Part shown: positions 50,242 through 59,266 of the stretch, piece by piece
Position numbering within the stretch: position 1 is the first letter of the stretch
Layout: every line of letters begins with the position of its first letter
From: Pedobacter suwonensis
GTDB lineage: Bacteria > Bacteroidota > Bacteroidia > Sphingobacteriales > Sphingobacteriaceae
Assembly: GCF_900111825.1 (NCBI RefSeq)
Contig: NZ_FOJM01000009.1
Span: 186,001 to 250,000, forward strand
Reading direction: 5' to 3'
DNA length: 64,000 nucleotides
Position numbers and translations under genes: made by a program
Notes under the pieces: generated by a model
Told to the model about the DNA's origin: nothing
Databases searched by the model: none
Seen by the model: only the letters and a program-made list of their open reading frames with translations

Positions 50242-52593
50242 ATGTGGGTTAAGCTATCGAGATTTATTCTTCAGAATCGTATCGCAATCATCGTATTTTT
50301 TGTATTAGGAACAATTTTCATGGCTTACCAGGCCAAAGATGTAAAACTCTCTTACACCGGGAGTAAAATCCTACCTGTTACCGATAGCGCTTTCATCAAA
50401 TATAATGCCTTTAAAAAAACTTTCGGAGAAGACGGAAGTGTAATGGTAGTCGGCATACAATCACCTGATATTTTTAAAAAAGAAGTTTACAACCAATGGG
50501 TCCAGCTTTCAAACGATATACAGAAATTAAAAGGCATTAAACAGGTTTTATCTTCAGGAAGAATTTTCCAACTGGAAAAAGATACTGTGAACCAAAAATT
50601 TGTATTGAAACCATTGCCCGGTGGCCTTGTGAAAACGGATGCAGAGATGGATTCCATCAAAAATGCCATTTACGGTAATCCTTTTTTTGAAGGACTGGTT
50701 TATAACCGTCAGAATGCCACATTAATGGCTATCACTTTTGATACTAAAATCTTAAATACAGCAGAACGTAACCCCATTTTAAAAGAGATTGAGGCTAAAG
50801 CCAAAGCTTTTCAAACAGCAACAAAAATCAAGGTTCATATATCAGGCTTACCTTATATCCGCACGGCAGTAAGTAAACTTGTGAGCAACGAATTTGTATT
50901 GTTCCTGGGCTTATCGATTCTGGTTTCAGCTTTAATTTTATTGTTTTTCTTTAAAAAATTCTACGCGGTATTCTTCCCTATTTTAGTGGTAGTGATGGGT
51001 GTAATCTGGAGTATCGGCACATTGGTTTTATTTGGTTTTGAATTAACCATTTTAACCGGATTGATTCCGCCTCTGATCGTAATTATCGGCATTCCAAACA
51101 GTATTTTATTGCTAAACAAATACCAGAATGAACTGCGCAAACATGGCGATAAGCAAAAAGCTTTAAGTATTACCATAGAGCGGATTGCCATTACTACACT
51201 GATTGCCAACATTACCGCAGCTATCGGATTTGGTGTTTTGTATTTTACCGGAAGTGAACTACTGATGCAATTTGGCAGTGTAGCCTCTATAAATGTGATG
51301 GTTACCTGGTTAATGTGCCTGTGTTTAATCCCGATTATCTTTAGCTATTTACCTGCACCAAAACTTAAAGCACAAAACCATGTTGAAGAAGGTTTTTTAC
51401 ATAAACTATTGATTAAAACTAACACACTTGTTCAAAATAAAAGCGGATTGATCTATATCGGAACGATTGTCATATCAATTATTGCTTTTATCGGAGTGAT
51501 GAAAATCAACGTTAACGGATATGTGGTTGATGACCTGCCTAAAAACTCTGAAATTTTAACTGATTTAAAGTTCTTCGAGAAGAATTTTGAGGGCATTTTA
51601 CCATTGGAAGTAAGTGTAGATACCAAGAAAAAGAATGGCGTTTTCAATTTAACCAACCTTAAAAGAATGGAAAAACTGGAAAAAATGATTTCCGCTTATC
51701 CAGAGTTTTCACGCTCTATTTCGGTAAACATGGGCTTGAAATATGCTACCCAGGCTTTTTACAATAACGATTCAACTTTTTTCCGTTTACCGGATAATTT
51801 AGAAAAGAATTTTATTTTAGCATACATCGCCAACGGTGGTAAAGGAAACGCCAGTCTGTTAACCAACTTTATCAGTAAAGGAAATCAGAGCACACGGATC
51901 AGCTTCCAGATGGCTGATGTAGGTTCGAAACGTTTAGACGCCATTATGGCTGAATTAAAACCACGTATCGACAGCATTTTACCTCCATCTAAATTTGATG
52001 TCGAATTGACCGGATCAAGTATTATCTTTTCGAAAGGTACGGATTATATGTTAAGGCATTTGGTCGAGAGTATTGCACTTGCCATTGTGCTAATATCGCT
52101 TTTAAGGCTGGCGCAGTTTAAGAGCCTGGGCATTATGTTTATTTCTCTGCTTCCGAACATTGTTCCTTTAATTATTACCGCAGGGATTATGGGTTATTTC
52201 GGCATTTCTTTAAAACCTTCAACCATTTTAATTTTCACCATTGCTTTTGGTCTGGCATCCGATCAGACGATTTATTTCCTTACACGTTATCAGCAGGAAT
52301 TAAACCTGACCAACTTTAGTGTACCAAAAGTGATTACGGATACCATTACTGAAACAGGCGTAAGTATGACACATATTGCCTTGATCTTATTCTTCGGTTT
52401 CGGAATTTTTACGGCTTCTACCTTCGGAGGTACGGTGGTGCTGGGTTTACTCTTATCGATAACTTTATTGGTAGCCTTGATTTTCAACCTAACTTTATTG
52501 CCAGCACTGGTATTGTGGCTAGATAAAAAGAAAGTAAGAAAAGTGATATCAGATGAGGAGTCGGCAAGAAATGCCGGTGAGTTTGATCATTAA
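50242..52593 (+). CDS. RND-superfamily (MMPL-type) membrane exporter
   Basis: The 783-residue protein has about 12 membrane helices in two similar halves. Each half has one helix, a large periplasmic loop (first loop SYTGSKILPVTDSAFIKYNAFKKTFG split over two strands) and five grouped helices. The helix block SALILLFFFKKFYAVFFPILVVVMGVIWSIG is repeated in diverged form as LLRLAQFKSLGIMFISLLPNIVPLIITAGIMG. FAFGLASDQTIYFLTRYQQEL-like residues (here IAFGLASDQTIY) correspond to the proton-relay helix with Asp. Such proteins export lipids, hopanoids or sterols by proton exchange. I chose ATG 50242 rather than the TTG at 50209. Confidence 0.87.
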   Translation: MWVKLSRFILQNRIAIIVFFVLGTIFMAYQAKDVKLSYTGSKILPVTDSAFIKYNAFKKTFGEDGSVMVVGIQSPDIFKKEVYNQWVQLSNDIQKLKGIKQVLSSGRIFQLEKDTVNQKFVLKPLPGGLVKTDAEMDSIKNAIYGNPFFEGLVYNRQNATLMAITFDTKILNTAERNPILKEIEAKAKAFQTATKIKVHISGLPYIRTAVSKLVSNEFVLFLGLSILVSALILLFFFKKFYAVFFPILVVVMGVIWSIGTLVLFGFELTILTGLIPPLIVIIGIPNSILLLNKYQNELRKHGDKQKALSITIERIAITTLIANITAAIGFGVLYFTGSELLMQFGSVASINVMVTWLMCLCLIPIIFSYLPAPKLKAQNHVEEGFLHKLLIKTNTLVQNKSGLIYIGTIVISIIAFIGVMKINVNGYVVDDLPKNSEILTDLKFFEKNFEGILPLEVSVDTKKKNGVFNLTNLKRMEKLEKMISAYPEFSRSISVNMGLKYATQAFYNNDSTFFRLPDNLEKNFILAYIANGGKGNASLLTNFISKGNQSTRISFQMADVGSKRLDAIMAELKPRIDSILPPSKFDVELTGSSIIFSKGTDYMLRHLVESIALAIVLISLLRLAQFKSLGIMFISLLPNIVPLIITAGIMGYFGISLKPSTILIFTIAFGLASDQTIYFLTRYQQELNLTNFSVPKVITDTITETGVSMTHIALILFFGFGIFTASTFGGTVVLGLLLSITLLVALIFNLTLLPALVLWLDKKKVRKVISDEESARNAGEFDH

Positions 52594-53270
52594 TTGGGTT
52601 TGAGATTTAATAACTCAATCCAAAGGCCTCTCCCGCCTGTACCCTGCCGTGTGGAGACAATTAATTATGATATTTTTCTTCCGCTCTATGCCGCGGTGGC
52701 ATGGTACTTTGGAGCGCCAAAGTACCCAAAGCGCTTCGTCAATCCAGCAATGAGCCTTTTGCACAATTCCATGCACATCAAAAAAACAGCGGCACTTCGT
52801 TTTGTGTTCAATTTTTTTAAAAAATTAAATCATCGTCATGAATACAAAACCTCTGCGTTTCAGGTTTGTTAGTGCAAGTTTATCGGGACTGCTACTGTTT
52901 TTTTGATTCCTCGGCTCCTGGGATTGACAACGTCCTTAGCTAAAATCCTTGCTTTATTAAAGTTGGTTAGCAAAATGTCAATACCATTCTTAAAAAAGAT
53001 GTTTCCACGATAGGCCTGTACCGGGCAGGCACTACACTGTGCTTCGGTCGAGAGGACGATTTATGCTCAGGCTCAGGTTATCTAAACCTGATGGCAGCGG
53101 CAGCCCCGAAGCATGAGGGCTATAGCGTACAGCAGGACGAACGTTAAAATGAAATGCAGGTCTTGCTTTCCAAAAAGCCTTTTTAAACCATATAAGACAT
53201 TTAAGAACACGTAAGTTCAAACGGATTTTTTTTGACCTGTAAGGTTTTTAAAACCTTATAGGTCTGTTGA
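52594..53270. repeat. Gene-free stretch with hairpin repeats
   Basis: 52703-52726 is a perfect 10-bp stem GGTACTTTGG-AGCG-CCAAAGTACC within an element resembling those at 23745 and 41858. 53020-53145 holds a reverse copy of the GGACGAACG...CAGCAGGAC...GGCTATAGC family seen at 41515 and 41955, including CCTGATGGCAGCGGCAGCCC. 53234-53264 is a 14-bp stem GACCTGTAAGGTTT-TTA-AAACCTTATAGGTC next to the 3' end of the following gene. A 92-codon frame at 52594 lies in repeat DNA and is not supported. Confidence 0.65.
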
Positions 53271-53543
53271 TTATTCTGTTGCAGGTTTTTCCTCCTCTTC
53301 ATCAACCGGAACCTCAACAGTCGGATCGGTGATGATTTCGGCATTGCCATCTTTATCTTTTTTGGCGAATAAAATCGGGTAAAGCAGCCAAAGTGCACCA
53401 ATCATAACGAGTACACCCGCCAGCATTTGAAAATAGATGCTTCCTTTTACCTCGTTTGCATCTAAAATTTTATATGCGATAAAAGAAAGCAGCCCTGCAG
53501 CAATTACAAAAACGGCCTTCTGCAATTTTAATAGCTTAATCAT
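53271..53543 (-). CDS. Small two-helix membrane protein
   Basis: The 90-residue protein has two predicted membrane helices (KAVFVIAAGLLSFIAYKIL and FQMLAGVLVMIGALWLLYPILF) and an acidic cytoplasmic tail rich in Glu and Pro (VEVPVDEEEEKPATE). It overlaps the preceding gene by 4 bp (ATGA), so the two are translated together. I know of no function. The pair is divergent from ileS, a placement that often marks small conserved membrane genes in this group. Confidence 0.65.
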   Translation of the reverse strand: MIKLLKLQKAVFVIAAGLLSFIAYKILDANEVKGSIYFQMLAGVLVMIGALWLLYPILFAKKDKDGNAEIITDPTVEVPVDEEEEKPATE

Positions 53544-53728
53544 CGGGTCTTTCTTTTTAGTGTTACCATATGAACTAAAACAAAAATAAGTCCAATAAGT
53601 TCGAGCAGGCCGCAGAAATAAAAAGCATAAAGTACAAAATCCCGGTCAGAAGGGCTTACTACCACAATAATGGGCAAAACAATTACCGCAACAATCATTA
53701 AGGTAAGCCCGATATTAAATAATTTCAC
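53540..53728 (-). CDS. Very small membrane protein (62 residues)
   Basis: Two hydrophobic helices (LTLMIVAVIVLPIIVVV and YAFYFCGLLELIGLIFVLVHMV) separated by a short polar turn (SPSDRDF) make up nearly the whole protein. It ends in the basic KRKTR. It overlaps the next gene by 4 bp and its start is 84 bp from the ileS start on the other strand. The coupling to a second small membrane protein supports it being real. No family is recognised. Confidence 0.6.
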   Translation of the reverse strand: MKLFNIGLTLMIVAVIVLPIIVVVSPSDRDFVLYAFYFCGLLELIGLIFVLVHMVTLKRKTR

Positions 53729-53774
53729 ATTAAAAGTATTTACATCAAAACTACCAAAATTCAGCCAATTCTGT

Positions 53775-53782
53775 TAACTTTG
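53775..53782 (+). promoter_or_regulatory. Candidate -7 element of the ileS operon
   Basis: TAACTTTG matches TAnnTTTG in the very common TTAACTTTGCA context, 30 bp upstream of the ileS ATG at 53813. Confidence 0.6.
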
Positions 53783-53812
53783 CAACCTTTAATTTTTTGA
53801 GGTACTTGATTG

Positions 53813-56800
53813 ATGTATAGCGAATTTAAACAACTGGAACTTGCCAAAATAGGGCAGGAAATATTAGATTTTTGGAAAAAAGAAAACATCTTTGAAAAAA
53901 GCATTTCTTCGCGTCCTAAATCTAATCCGTTTACTTTTTACGAAGGCCCACCCTCTGCCAATGGTATGCCAGGGATTCACCATGTAATGGCGCGCGCAAT
54001 TAAGGATATTTTTTGCCGCTATAAAACTTTAAAAGGTTATCAGGTTAAGCGTAAAGGTGGTTGGGACACACATGGTCTTCCGATTGAACTGGCTGTGGAG
54101 AAAAAACTGGGCATTACCAAAGAAGATATCGGTAAAAAAATCAGTGTAGATGAATATAACGAAGCCTGCCGTACGGAGGTAATGCGTTATACGGATGTTT
54201 GGAACGACCTGACCGAGAAAATGGGCTACTGGGTTGACCTTGAAAATCCATACATCACTTACGAAAATGAATACATCGAAACCCTTTGGTGGATCTTAAA
54301 ACAGCTTTACGACAAAGGATTTTTATATAAAGGTTATACCGTTCAACCTTATTCGCCTGCGGCGGGTACAGGCTTAAGTTCGCACGAACTGAACCAGCCA
54401 GGCACTTATAAGGATGTAAGCGATACCACTATTGTGGCGCAGTTTAAAACTATCGAGTCTACCTTACCCGAGGCATTAAAAGGTTTTGGTACGGTTCACT
54501 TTTTAGCCTGGACAACCACCCCGTGGACATTGCCAAGTAACACGGCATTAACCGTAGGACCGAAGATCGATTATGTACTGGTTAAAACATTTAATCAATA
54601 TACTTTTGAACCGATCCAGGTGGTACTAGCGAAAGCCCTGGTAGGCAAACAATTTTCGGGCAAATATTTCTTAGCTGAAGGCGACGACGCTTTTGCAAAC
54701 TATAAAGCTGAAGATAAAAAAATACCATATACGGTTTTAGCAGAATTTGTAGGTGCAGATTTAGTAGGGATTAAATACGAACAGTTATTGCCTTATGCAC
54801 TGCCTTACCATAATCCTGAAAATGCTTTCAGGGTAATTTCCGGCGACTTCGTAACTACCGAAGATGGTACCGGTATCGTACACACTGCACCTACATTTGG
54901 TGCGGATGATGCCCGGGTAGCTAAACTGGCTACACCTGAAGTACCGCCAATGCTCGTTTTGGATGAAAAAGGCAATGCCGTTCCACTGGTTGATCTGCAA
55001 GGTAAATTTATTGCATCATTAGGCGGAAACTATGGTGGCAAATACGTTAAAAACGAATATTATAAAGATGGTGAAGCACCTGAAAAATCAGTTGACGTAG
55101 AAATCGCCATCCAATTAAAAGAAGAGAATAAAGCCTTTAAGGTTGAGAAATACGTGCACACCTATCCACATTGCTGGAGAACGGATAAACCGGTTTTATA
55201 CTATCCATTAGACAGCTGGTTTATCAAAACCACTGCCGTTAAGGATAAAATGGTGGAATTAAACAAAGGAATCAACTGGAAACCGGAATCGACCGGAACA
55301 GGCCGTTTTGGTAACTGGCTGGAAAACCTCGTCGACTGGAACTTATCGCGTTCGCGTTATTGGGGAACACCATTGCCGATCTGGCGCACAGCTGATGGAA
55401 CAGAAGAAAAATGTATCGGTTCTATCGCTGATTTAAACGCCGAGATTGCAAAATCGATAGAAGCTGGCTTTATGCCGGCAGGTTTCGAACTGAAGGATAT
55501 GCACCGTCCTTATGTTGATGATGTTATTTTAACTTCATCAAAAGGCGAGAAAATGACCCGCGAAACTGACCTGATCGACGTTTGGTTTGATAGCGGCGCC
55601 ATGCCTTATGCACAATGGCACTTCCCTTTTGAAAACAAGGAAGAGTTTGAAAATGCTTATGCGGCTGATTTTATCGCAGAAGGTGTAGACCAAACCAGAG
55701 GCTGGTTCTTTACCTTACATGCCATTGCGGTAATGCTGAGCGAAGCCAGCGATGAAATTAAAGCGGTAAATGCAAAAGTGGGCAACCCCGGGGTAGCCTT
55801 TAAAAATGTTGTTTCAAACGGTTTGGTATTGGATAAAAACGGTAACAAAATGTCTAAACGCCTGGGCAATGCCGTTGATCCGTTCAGCACCATCGAAACC
55901 TACAGTGCCGATGCCACCCGCTGGTACATGATCAGCAATGCATCTCCATGGGATAACCTTAAATTTAGTTTGGAAGGTTTAGATGAAGTGCGCCGTAAAT
56001 TCTTTGGAACACTTTACAATACCTACGCTTTTTTTGCCCTGTATGCCAATATCGATAAATTCGAAATCGACAAAAACAACTTAAGCAAAGTTGAAGACAG
56101 GACTGAATTAGACCGCTGGATCTTGTCGTTATTACAAAACCTGATCAGCGAAGTTGATGAGAGCTACAATACTTATGAGCCAACCAAAGCTACCCGCGCC
56201 ATCCAGACTTTTGTTGATGAACATTTAAGTAACTGGTACATCAGGTTAAGCCGCCGCCGTTTCTGGAAAGGCGAAATGACTGGTGATAAACGCGCTGCTT
56301 ACGAAACACTTTACACCTGTTTAGAAACCCTGGCCCAGTTAATGAGTCCTGTAGCGCCTTTCTTTGCCGATTGGTTATACAGAAACTTAACCGTTACCGA
56401 TGCCCATGCTGAAGAATCGGTTCACTTAACCTTATGGAAAGAAGCTGATCCAGGTTTAACAGATAATGCCCTGAATGAAAGAATGGTTTATGCGCAGGAT
56501 ATCTCTTCGATGGTTTTATCGTTGCGTAAAAAATCAGGTATTAATGTTCGCCAGCCGTTGGAGAAAATTCTGATTCCTTCTCTAAATGGTGATTTTGAAA
56601 AAAAGATTTCTAAAGTTGCCGATTATATCCTTTCGGAAACCAATGTGAAACATATTGAATTCATCACCGATACACATGGCATCGTAAAGAAAAAGCTGAA
56701 ACCAAACTTTAAATCGCTGGGTAAAAAAGTGGGTAAGGATATGAGCATCGTAAAGGAAGCTTTAGAGAACATGACGCAGGATGATATCCAACGTTTGGAA

Positions 56801-57214
56801 GTTGATGGCTACATCAACGTTTTCGGCACCAACAACATTCAACATGCCATTGACCTGAATGATGATGTTGAGGTTTTTGCTGAAGATATTCCGGGATGGC
56901 AGGTAACCAATATAGGCAGCTTAACCGTTGCTTTGGATGTAACCATTTCTGAAGCGCTCAAACAGGAAGGTATTTCGCGCGAATTGGTTAACAGAATCCA
57001 GAACTTACGAAAAGAATTAAACTTTGAAGTAACTGACAGGATTAAAGTTTCATTACAAAATGATAACCTGGTAGCCAGCGCAGTTGCTAAAAACAAGGAT
57101 TACATTTGTGCCGAAATACTGGCCGATGAATTTGAATTAACAGATGCTGTAAATAATGCAAACAAAATCGTAATTGATGATGTTGAGTTAAGCATTTCAG
57201 TAACTAAAATATAA
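53813..57214 (+). CDS. ileS: Isoleucyl-tRNA synthetase
   Basis: The 1133-residue class I enzyme charges tRNA-Ile. The HIGH counterpart reads GIHH (residues 54-57, in PPSANGMPGIHHVMAR), the KMSKS counterpart is KMSKR (679-683), and GWDTHGLPIE, WTTTPWTLPSN (start of the editing domain) and EGVDQTRGWFFTLHAI are all present. The length and HIGH variant are those of the longer Bacteroidota form rather than the E. coli form of about 940 residues, and I see no C-terminal zinc-binding cysteines. The start could be TTG 53810 or ATG 53813; I prefer the ATG. It heads an operon with a DksA-like gene 29 bp downstream and lspA. Confidence 0.97.
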   Translation: MYSEFKQLELAKIGQEILDFWKKENIFEKSISSRPKSNPFTFYEGPPSANGMPGIHHVMARAIKDIFCRYKTLKGYQVKRKGGWDTHGLPIELAVEKKLGITKEDIGKKISVDEYNEACRTEVMRYTDVWNDLTEKMGYWVDLENPYITYENEYIETLWWILKQLYDKGFLYKGYTVQPYSPAAGTGLSSHELNQPGTYKDVSDTTIVAQFKTIESTLPEALKGFGTVHFLAWTTTPWTLPSNTALTVGPKIDYVLVKTFNQYTFEPIQVVLAKALVGKQFSGKYFLAEGDDAFANYKAEDKKIPYTVLAEFVGADLVGIKYEQLLPYALPYHNPENAFRVISGDFVTTEDGTGIVHTAPTFGADDARVAKLATPEVPPMLVLDEKGNAVPLVDLQGKFIASLGGNYGGKYVKNEYYKDGEAPEKSVDVEIAIQLKEENKAFKVEKYVHTYPHCWRTDKPVLYYPLDSWFIKTTAVKDKMVELNKGINWKPESTGTGRFGNWLENLVDWNLSRSRYWGTPLPIWRTADGTEEKCIGSIADLNAEIAKSIEAGFMPAGFELKDMHRPYVDDVILTSSKGEKMTRETDLIDVWFDSGAMPYAQWHFPFENKEEFENAYAADFIAEGVDQTRGWFFTLHAIAVMLSEASDEIKAVNAKVGNPGVAFKNVVSNGLVLDKNGNKMSKRLGNAVDPFSTIETYSADATRWYMISNASPWDNLKFSLEGLDEVRRKFFGTLYNTYAFFALYANIDKFEIDKNNLSKVEDRTELDRWILSLLQNLISEVDESYNTYEPTKATRAIQTFVDEHLSNWYIRLSRRRFWKGEMTGDKRAAYETLYTCLETLAQLMSPVAPFFADWLYRNLTVTDAHAEESVHLTLWKEADPGLTDNALNERMVYAQDISSMVLSLRKKSGINVRQPLEKILIPSLNGDFEKKISKVADYILSETNVKHIEFITDTHGIVKKKLKPNFKSLGKKVGKDMSIVKEALENMTQDDIQRLEVDGYINVFGTNNIQHAIDLNDDVEVFAEDIPGWQVTNIGSLTVALDVTISEALKQEGISRELVNRIQNLRKELNFEVTDRIKVSLQNDNLVASAVAKNKDYICAEILADEFELTDAVNNANKIVIDDVELSISVTKI

Positions 57215-57243
57215 ATCCATATATTAGAAAATTAGAAAAGAAC

Positions 57244-57627
57244 ATGGAAAACAGCAACAAAACACGCTATTCAGACAGTGAATTACAGGAGTTTAAAGAA
57301 TTAATTCAAGATAAATTACGCATGGCAAAAGAGGAACTTAATGCTTTAACGGCATCTTTAAGTAATCCTAACGCCAATGGAACAGAAGATACTTCAGGCG
57401 CTTACAAAACCTTAGAAGATGGTTCTGCAACAATGGAGAAAGAGCAGATCAATCAATTGGCTGCCCGTCAGAAAAAATTTATCGATAACCTGGAGAACGC
57501 GTTGGTGCGTATCGAGAACAAAACTTATGGTATTTGCCGCGAAACCGGTAAATTAATCCAAAAAGAACGTTTACGTGCTGTTCCTCATGCTACTTTAAGC
57601 ATGGAAGCTAAATTAAAGCAGAGTTAA
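57244..57627 (+). CDS. DksA/TraR-type protein with a reduced zinc finger
   Basis: The 127-residue protein has the DksA/TraR layout: a coiled coil (FKELIQDKLRMAKEELNALT, then QINQLAARQKKFIDNLENALVRI) followed by YGICRETGKLIQKERLRAVPHATL. In DksA the last part carries four Cys for zinc; here only the first Cys (in GICRETG) is present and the others are replaced. The RL.A.P.A pattern is intact. It may still bind RNA polymerase near the secondary channel, but without zinc. It lies between ileS and lspA, overlaps lspA by 1 bp, and this gene order is typical of Bacteroidota. Confidence 0.85.
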   Translation: MENSNKTRYSDSELQEFKELIQDKLRMAKEELNALTASLSNPNANGTEDTSGAYKTLEDGSATMEKEQINQLAARQKKFIDNLENALVRIENKTYGICRETGKLIQKERLRAVPHATLSMEAKLKQS

Positions 57628-58229
57628 TGAAAGGCTATACAAAACCTTTAATTGTAATCTTTTTGGTTTTACTGGCCGATCAGCTGGTTAAAACCTGGGT
57701 TAAAACGCATATGTACCTTGGACAGGAGTTCCATATTATTGGTAAATGGTTTATTATTCATTTTACCGAGAATAATGGAATGGCCTTTGGAATGGAGTTC
57801 GGCGGCGAATTTGGTAAACTAGCCTTATCGCTTTTCCGTATTGCTGCTGTAGCAGGAATTGGTTATGGTCTGCACTACCTGATCAAGCATAAATATCACC
57901 GCGGTTTAATTCTAAACGTCGCTTTGATTTTTTCCGGCGCCTTAGGAAACATTATCGATTCAGTTTTTTATGGCAAGATTTATGGATATGAAACCTGGTT
58001 TCATGGCCGTGTGGTTGATATGTTCTACTTCCCGATTGCCGAAGGTCATTTCCCTACCTGGTTTCCAATTTGGGGAGGCGAAGAATTTGTTTTCTTCAGA
58101 CCCGTTTTTAACCTTGCAGACGCTGCAATTTCAGTTGGGGTAATCTTAATCCTGATCTTTCAGAAAAGCTACTTTAAAGAAGATGTAAAGGATGATGTAA
58201 GCTTAAACAGTGAAATTGTTGAAGATTGA
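57627..58229 (+). CDS. lspA: Lipoprotein signal peptidase (signal peptidase II)
   Basis: The 200-residue inner-membrane aspartic protease cleaves the signal of prolipoproteins after diacylglyceryl transfer; the many lipoproteins in this window depend on it. The catalytic aspartates lie in GRVVDMFYF and in FNLADAAIS. The GALGNIID segment and the NNGMAFGM loop are also conserved. About four membrane helices are present. The insert around TWFPIWGGEEFVFF between the last two motifs makes it somewhat longer than the E. coli enzyme (164), as is usual in Bacteroidota. Its ATG overlaps the stop of the DksA-like gene by 1 bp. Confidence 0.95.
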   Translation: MKGYTKPLIVIFLVLLADQLVKTWVKTHMYLGQEFHIIGKWFIIHFTENNGMAFGMEFGGEFGKLALSLFRIAAVAGIGYGLHYLIKHKYHRGLILNVALIFSGALGNIIDSVFYGKIYGYETWFHGRVVDMFYFPIAEGHFPTWFPIWGGEEFVFFRPVFNLADAAISVGVILILIFQKSYFKEDVKDDVSLNSEIVED

Positions 58230-58263
58230 CGTCCCAAGCGACAAGAATATTAAATAAATTGAA

Positions 58264-58292
58264 GCCTGTTTCATAATTGAGACAGGCTTTTT
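58264..58292 (+). terminator. Terminator of the ileS-dksA-like-lspA operon
   Basis: GCCTGTTTC (58264-58272) pairs with GAGACAGGC (58279-58287, one G-T pair) around a 6-nt loop, followed by TTTTT, 34 bp after the lspA stop. Confidence 0.85.
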
Positions 58293-58360
58293 CATGATCC
58301 GTCATGGAGTTAGAAGCTTTTATGATCATTCTGAACAAGGTGAAGAATCTTCCTCGGCCT

Positions 58361-58390
58361 ATCCGTAGAGTTCCGAAGGGCTCTACGGAT
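58361..58390. repeat. Perfect 10-bp inverted repeat
   Basis: ATCCGTAGAG (58361-58370) and CTCTACGGAT (58381-58390) pair perfectly across TTCCGAAGGG. It is embedded in a GATCATTCTGAACAAGGTGAAG...TTCATCTCATTCAGGATGA block typical of the interspersed repeats. The rest of the 58230-58598 gap holds nothing else I can name. Confidence 0.6.
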
Positions 58391-58598
58391 TATAGCATAG
58401 AAAAGAGTCTCCGACTCGCTTATTGTTGAGTTACAAACTCAATTCTAATTAGATAGCTTGTAAAAATACCGTTAAAAGATCCTTCATCTCATTCAGGATG
58501 AAAGCTATTTAACGATTGGTGCGCGCCAACTGAGCGTGTTTATATTAACAAAATGTTTATTAATTTTGTCACTCCAATTAGGAAATCACTATTGCAAA

Positions 58599-59138
58599 AT
58601 GATCAACTTTCTTAACATCTCCTATCTACAATTTGGAAATGAGAAGCAAAAGACTGCCTATCAAATTTTAACCGATAATAAAATTTTAGAAAAACTTGCA
58701 TTATATCAACCTATTTTAGTCGGCACTATACCCATTAATATAGACATTGAAAGCAGTGATCTTGACATCATCTGTTATATCCAGGATAAAATCGCTTTTA
58801 CCAAATTGTTGACCAATCATTTCCAAAACGAAAAAGGCTTTAAAATCACTGAAAACCCGACCTTGCAATCCATCAATGTCAGTTTCTTTCTGGGTGGCTT
58901 CGAAGTTGAAATTTTTGGTCAGGCCATACCAACAATAAAGCAAAATGCCTATCGCCATATGTTAATTGAATATCGATTACTTCTGGAAAAAGGAGAGGAA
59001 TTCAGGCAGGAGATTATAGCCCTGAAGAAACAAGGTTATAAAACCGAACCAGCCTTTGCCAAATTACTGGGAATTGAGAAAAATGCTTATGAGGAATTGC
59101 TGAAATTAGATTTTAAAGGAATAAAACATGATATATAG
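58599..59138 (+). CDS. DUF4269 (nucleotidyltransferase-fold-like) protein
   Basis: The 179-residue soluble protein has GTIPINIDIESSDLDIICY, a Gly-Ser-like start and Asp-x-Asp pattern like that of polymerase-beta-type nucleotidyltransferases. VSFFLGGFEVEIFGQ follows and could place a third acidic residue. The C-terminal half (YRHMLIEYRLLLEKGEEFRQ, PAFAKLLGIEKNAYEELL) matches DUF4269. The function is unknown. I chose ATG 58599 since the preceding 21 residues from 58536 are hydrophobic and not family-like. It stands alone. Confidence 0.75.
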   Translation: MINFLNISYLQFGNEKQKTAYQILTDNKILEKLALYQPILVGTIPINIDIESSDLDIICYIQDKIAFTKLLTNHFQNEKGFKITENPTLQSINVSFFLGGFEVEIFGQAIPTIKQNAYRHMLIEYRLLLEKGEEFRQEIIALKKQGYKTEPAFAKLLGIEKNAYEELLKLDFKGIKHDI

Positions 59139-59266
59139 TGGTAATTGATATTACAAAAACATCAATATAAAATCATCCCGATTGGATAATTATCAAACGA
59201 ATACCATTTGGGGCATAAGTATTATAGACTAATTACGTTACGCTTAAAATAACAATCTTGCCGCTA

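Noticed and set aside
52594..52872. Plus-strand open frame after the exporter gene
   Set aside because: It lies in hairpin-repeat DNA, has no family resemblance and no plausible start signal.
53234..53264. Terminator for the small membrane genes at 53271-53728
   Set aside because: The 14-bp stem is followed by A residues, not T, on the minus strand, so it is better read as a hairpin repeat.
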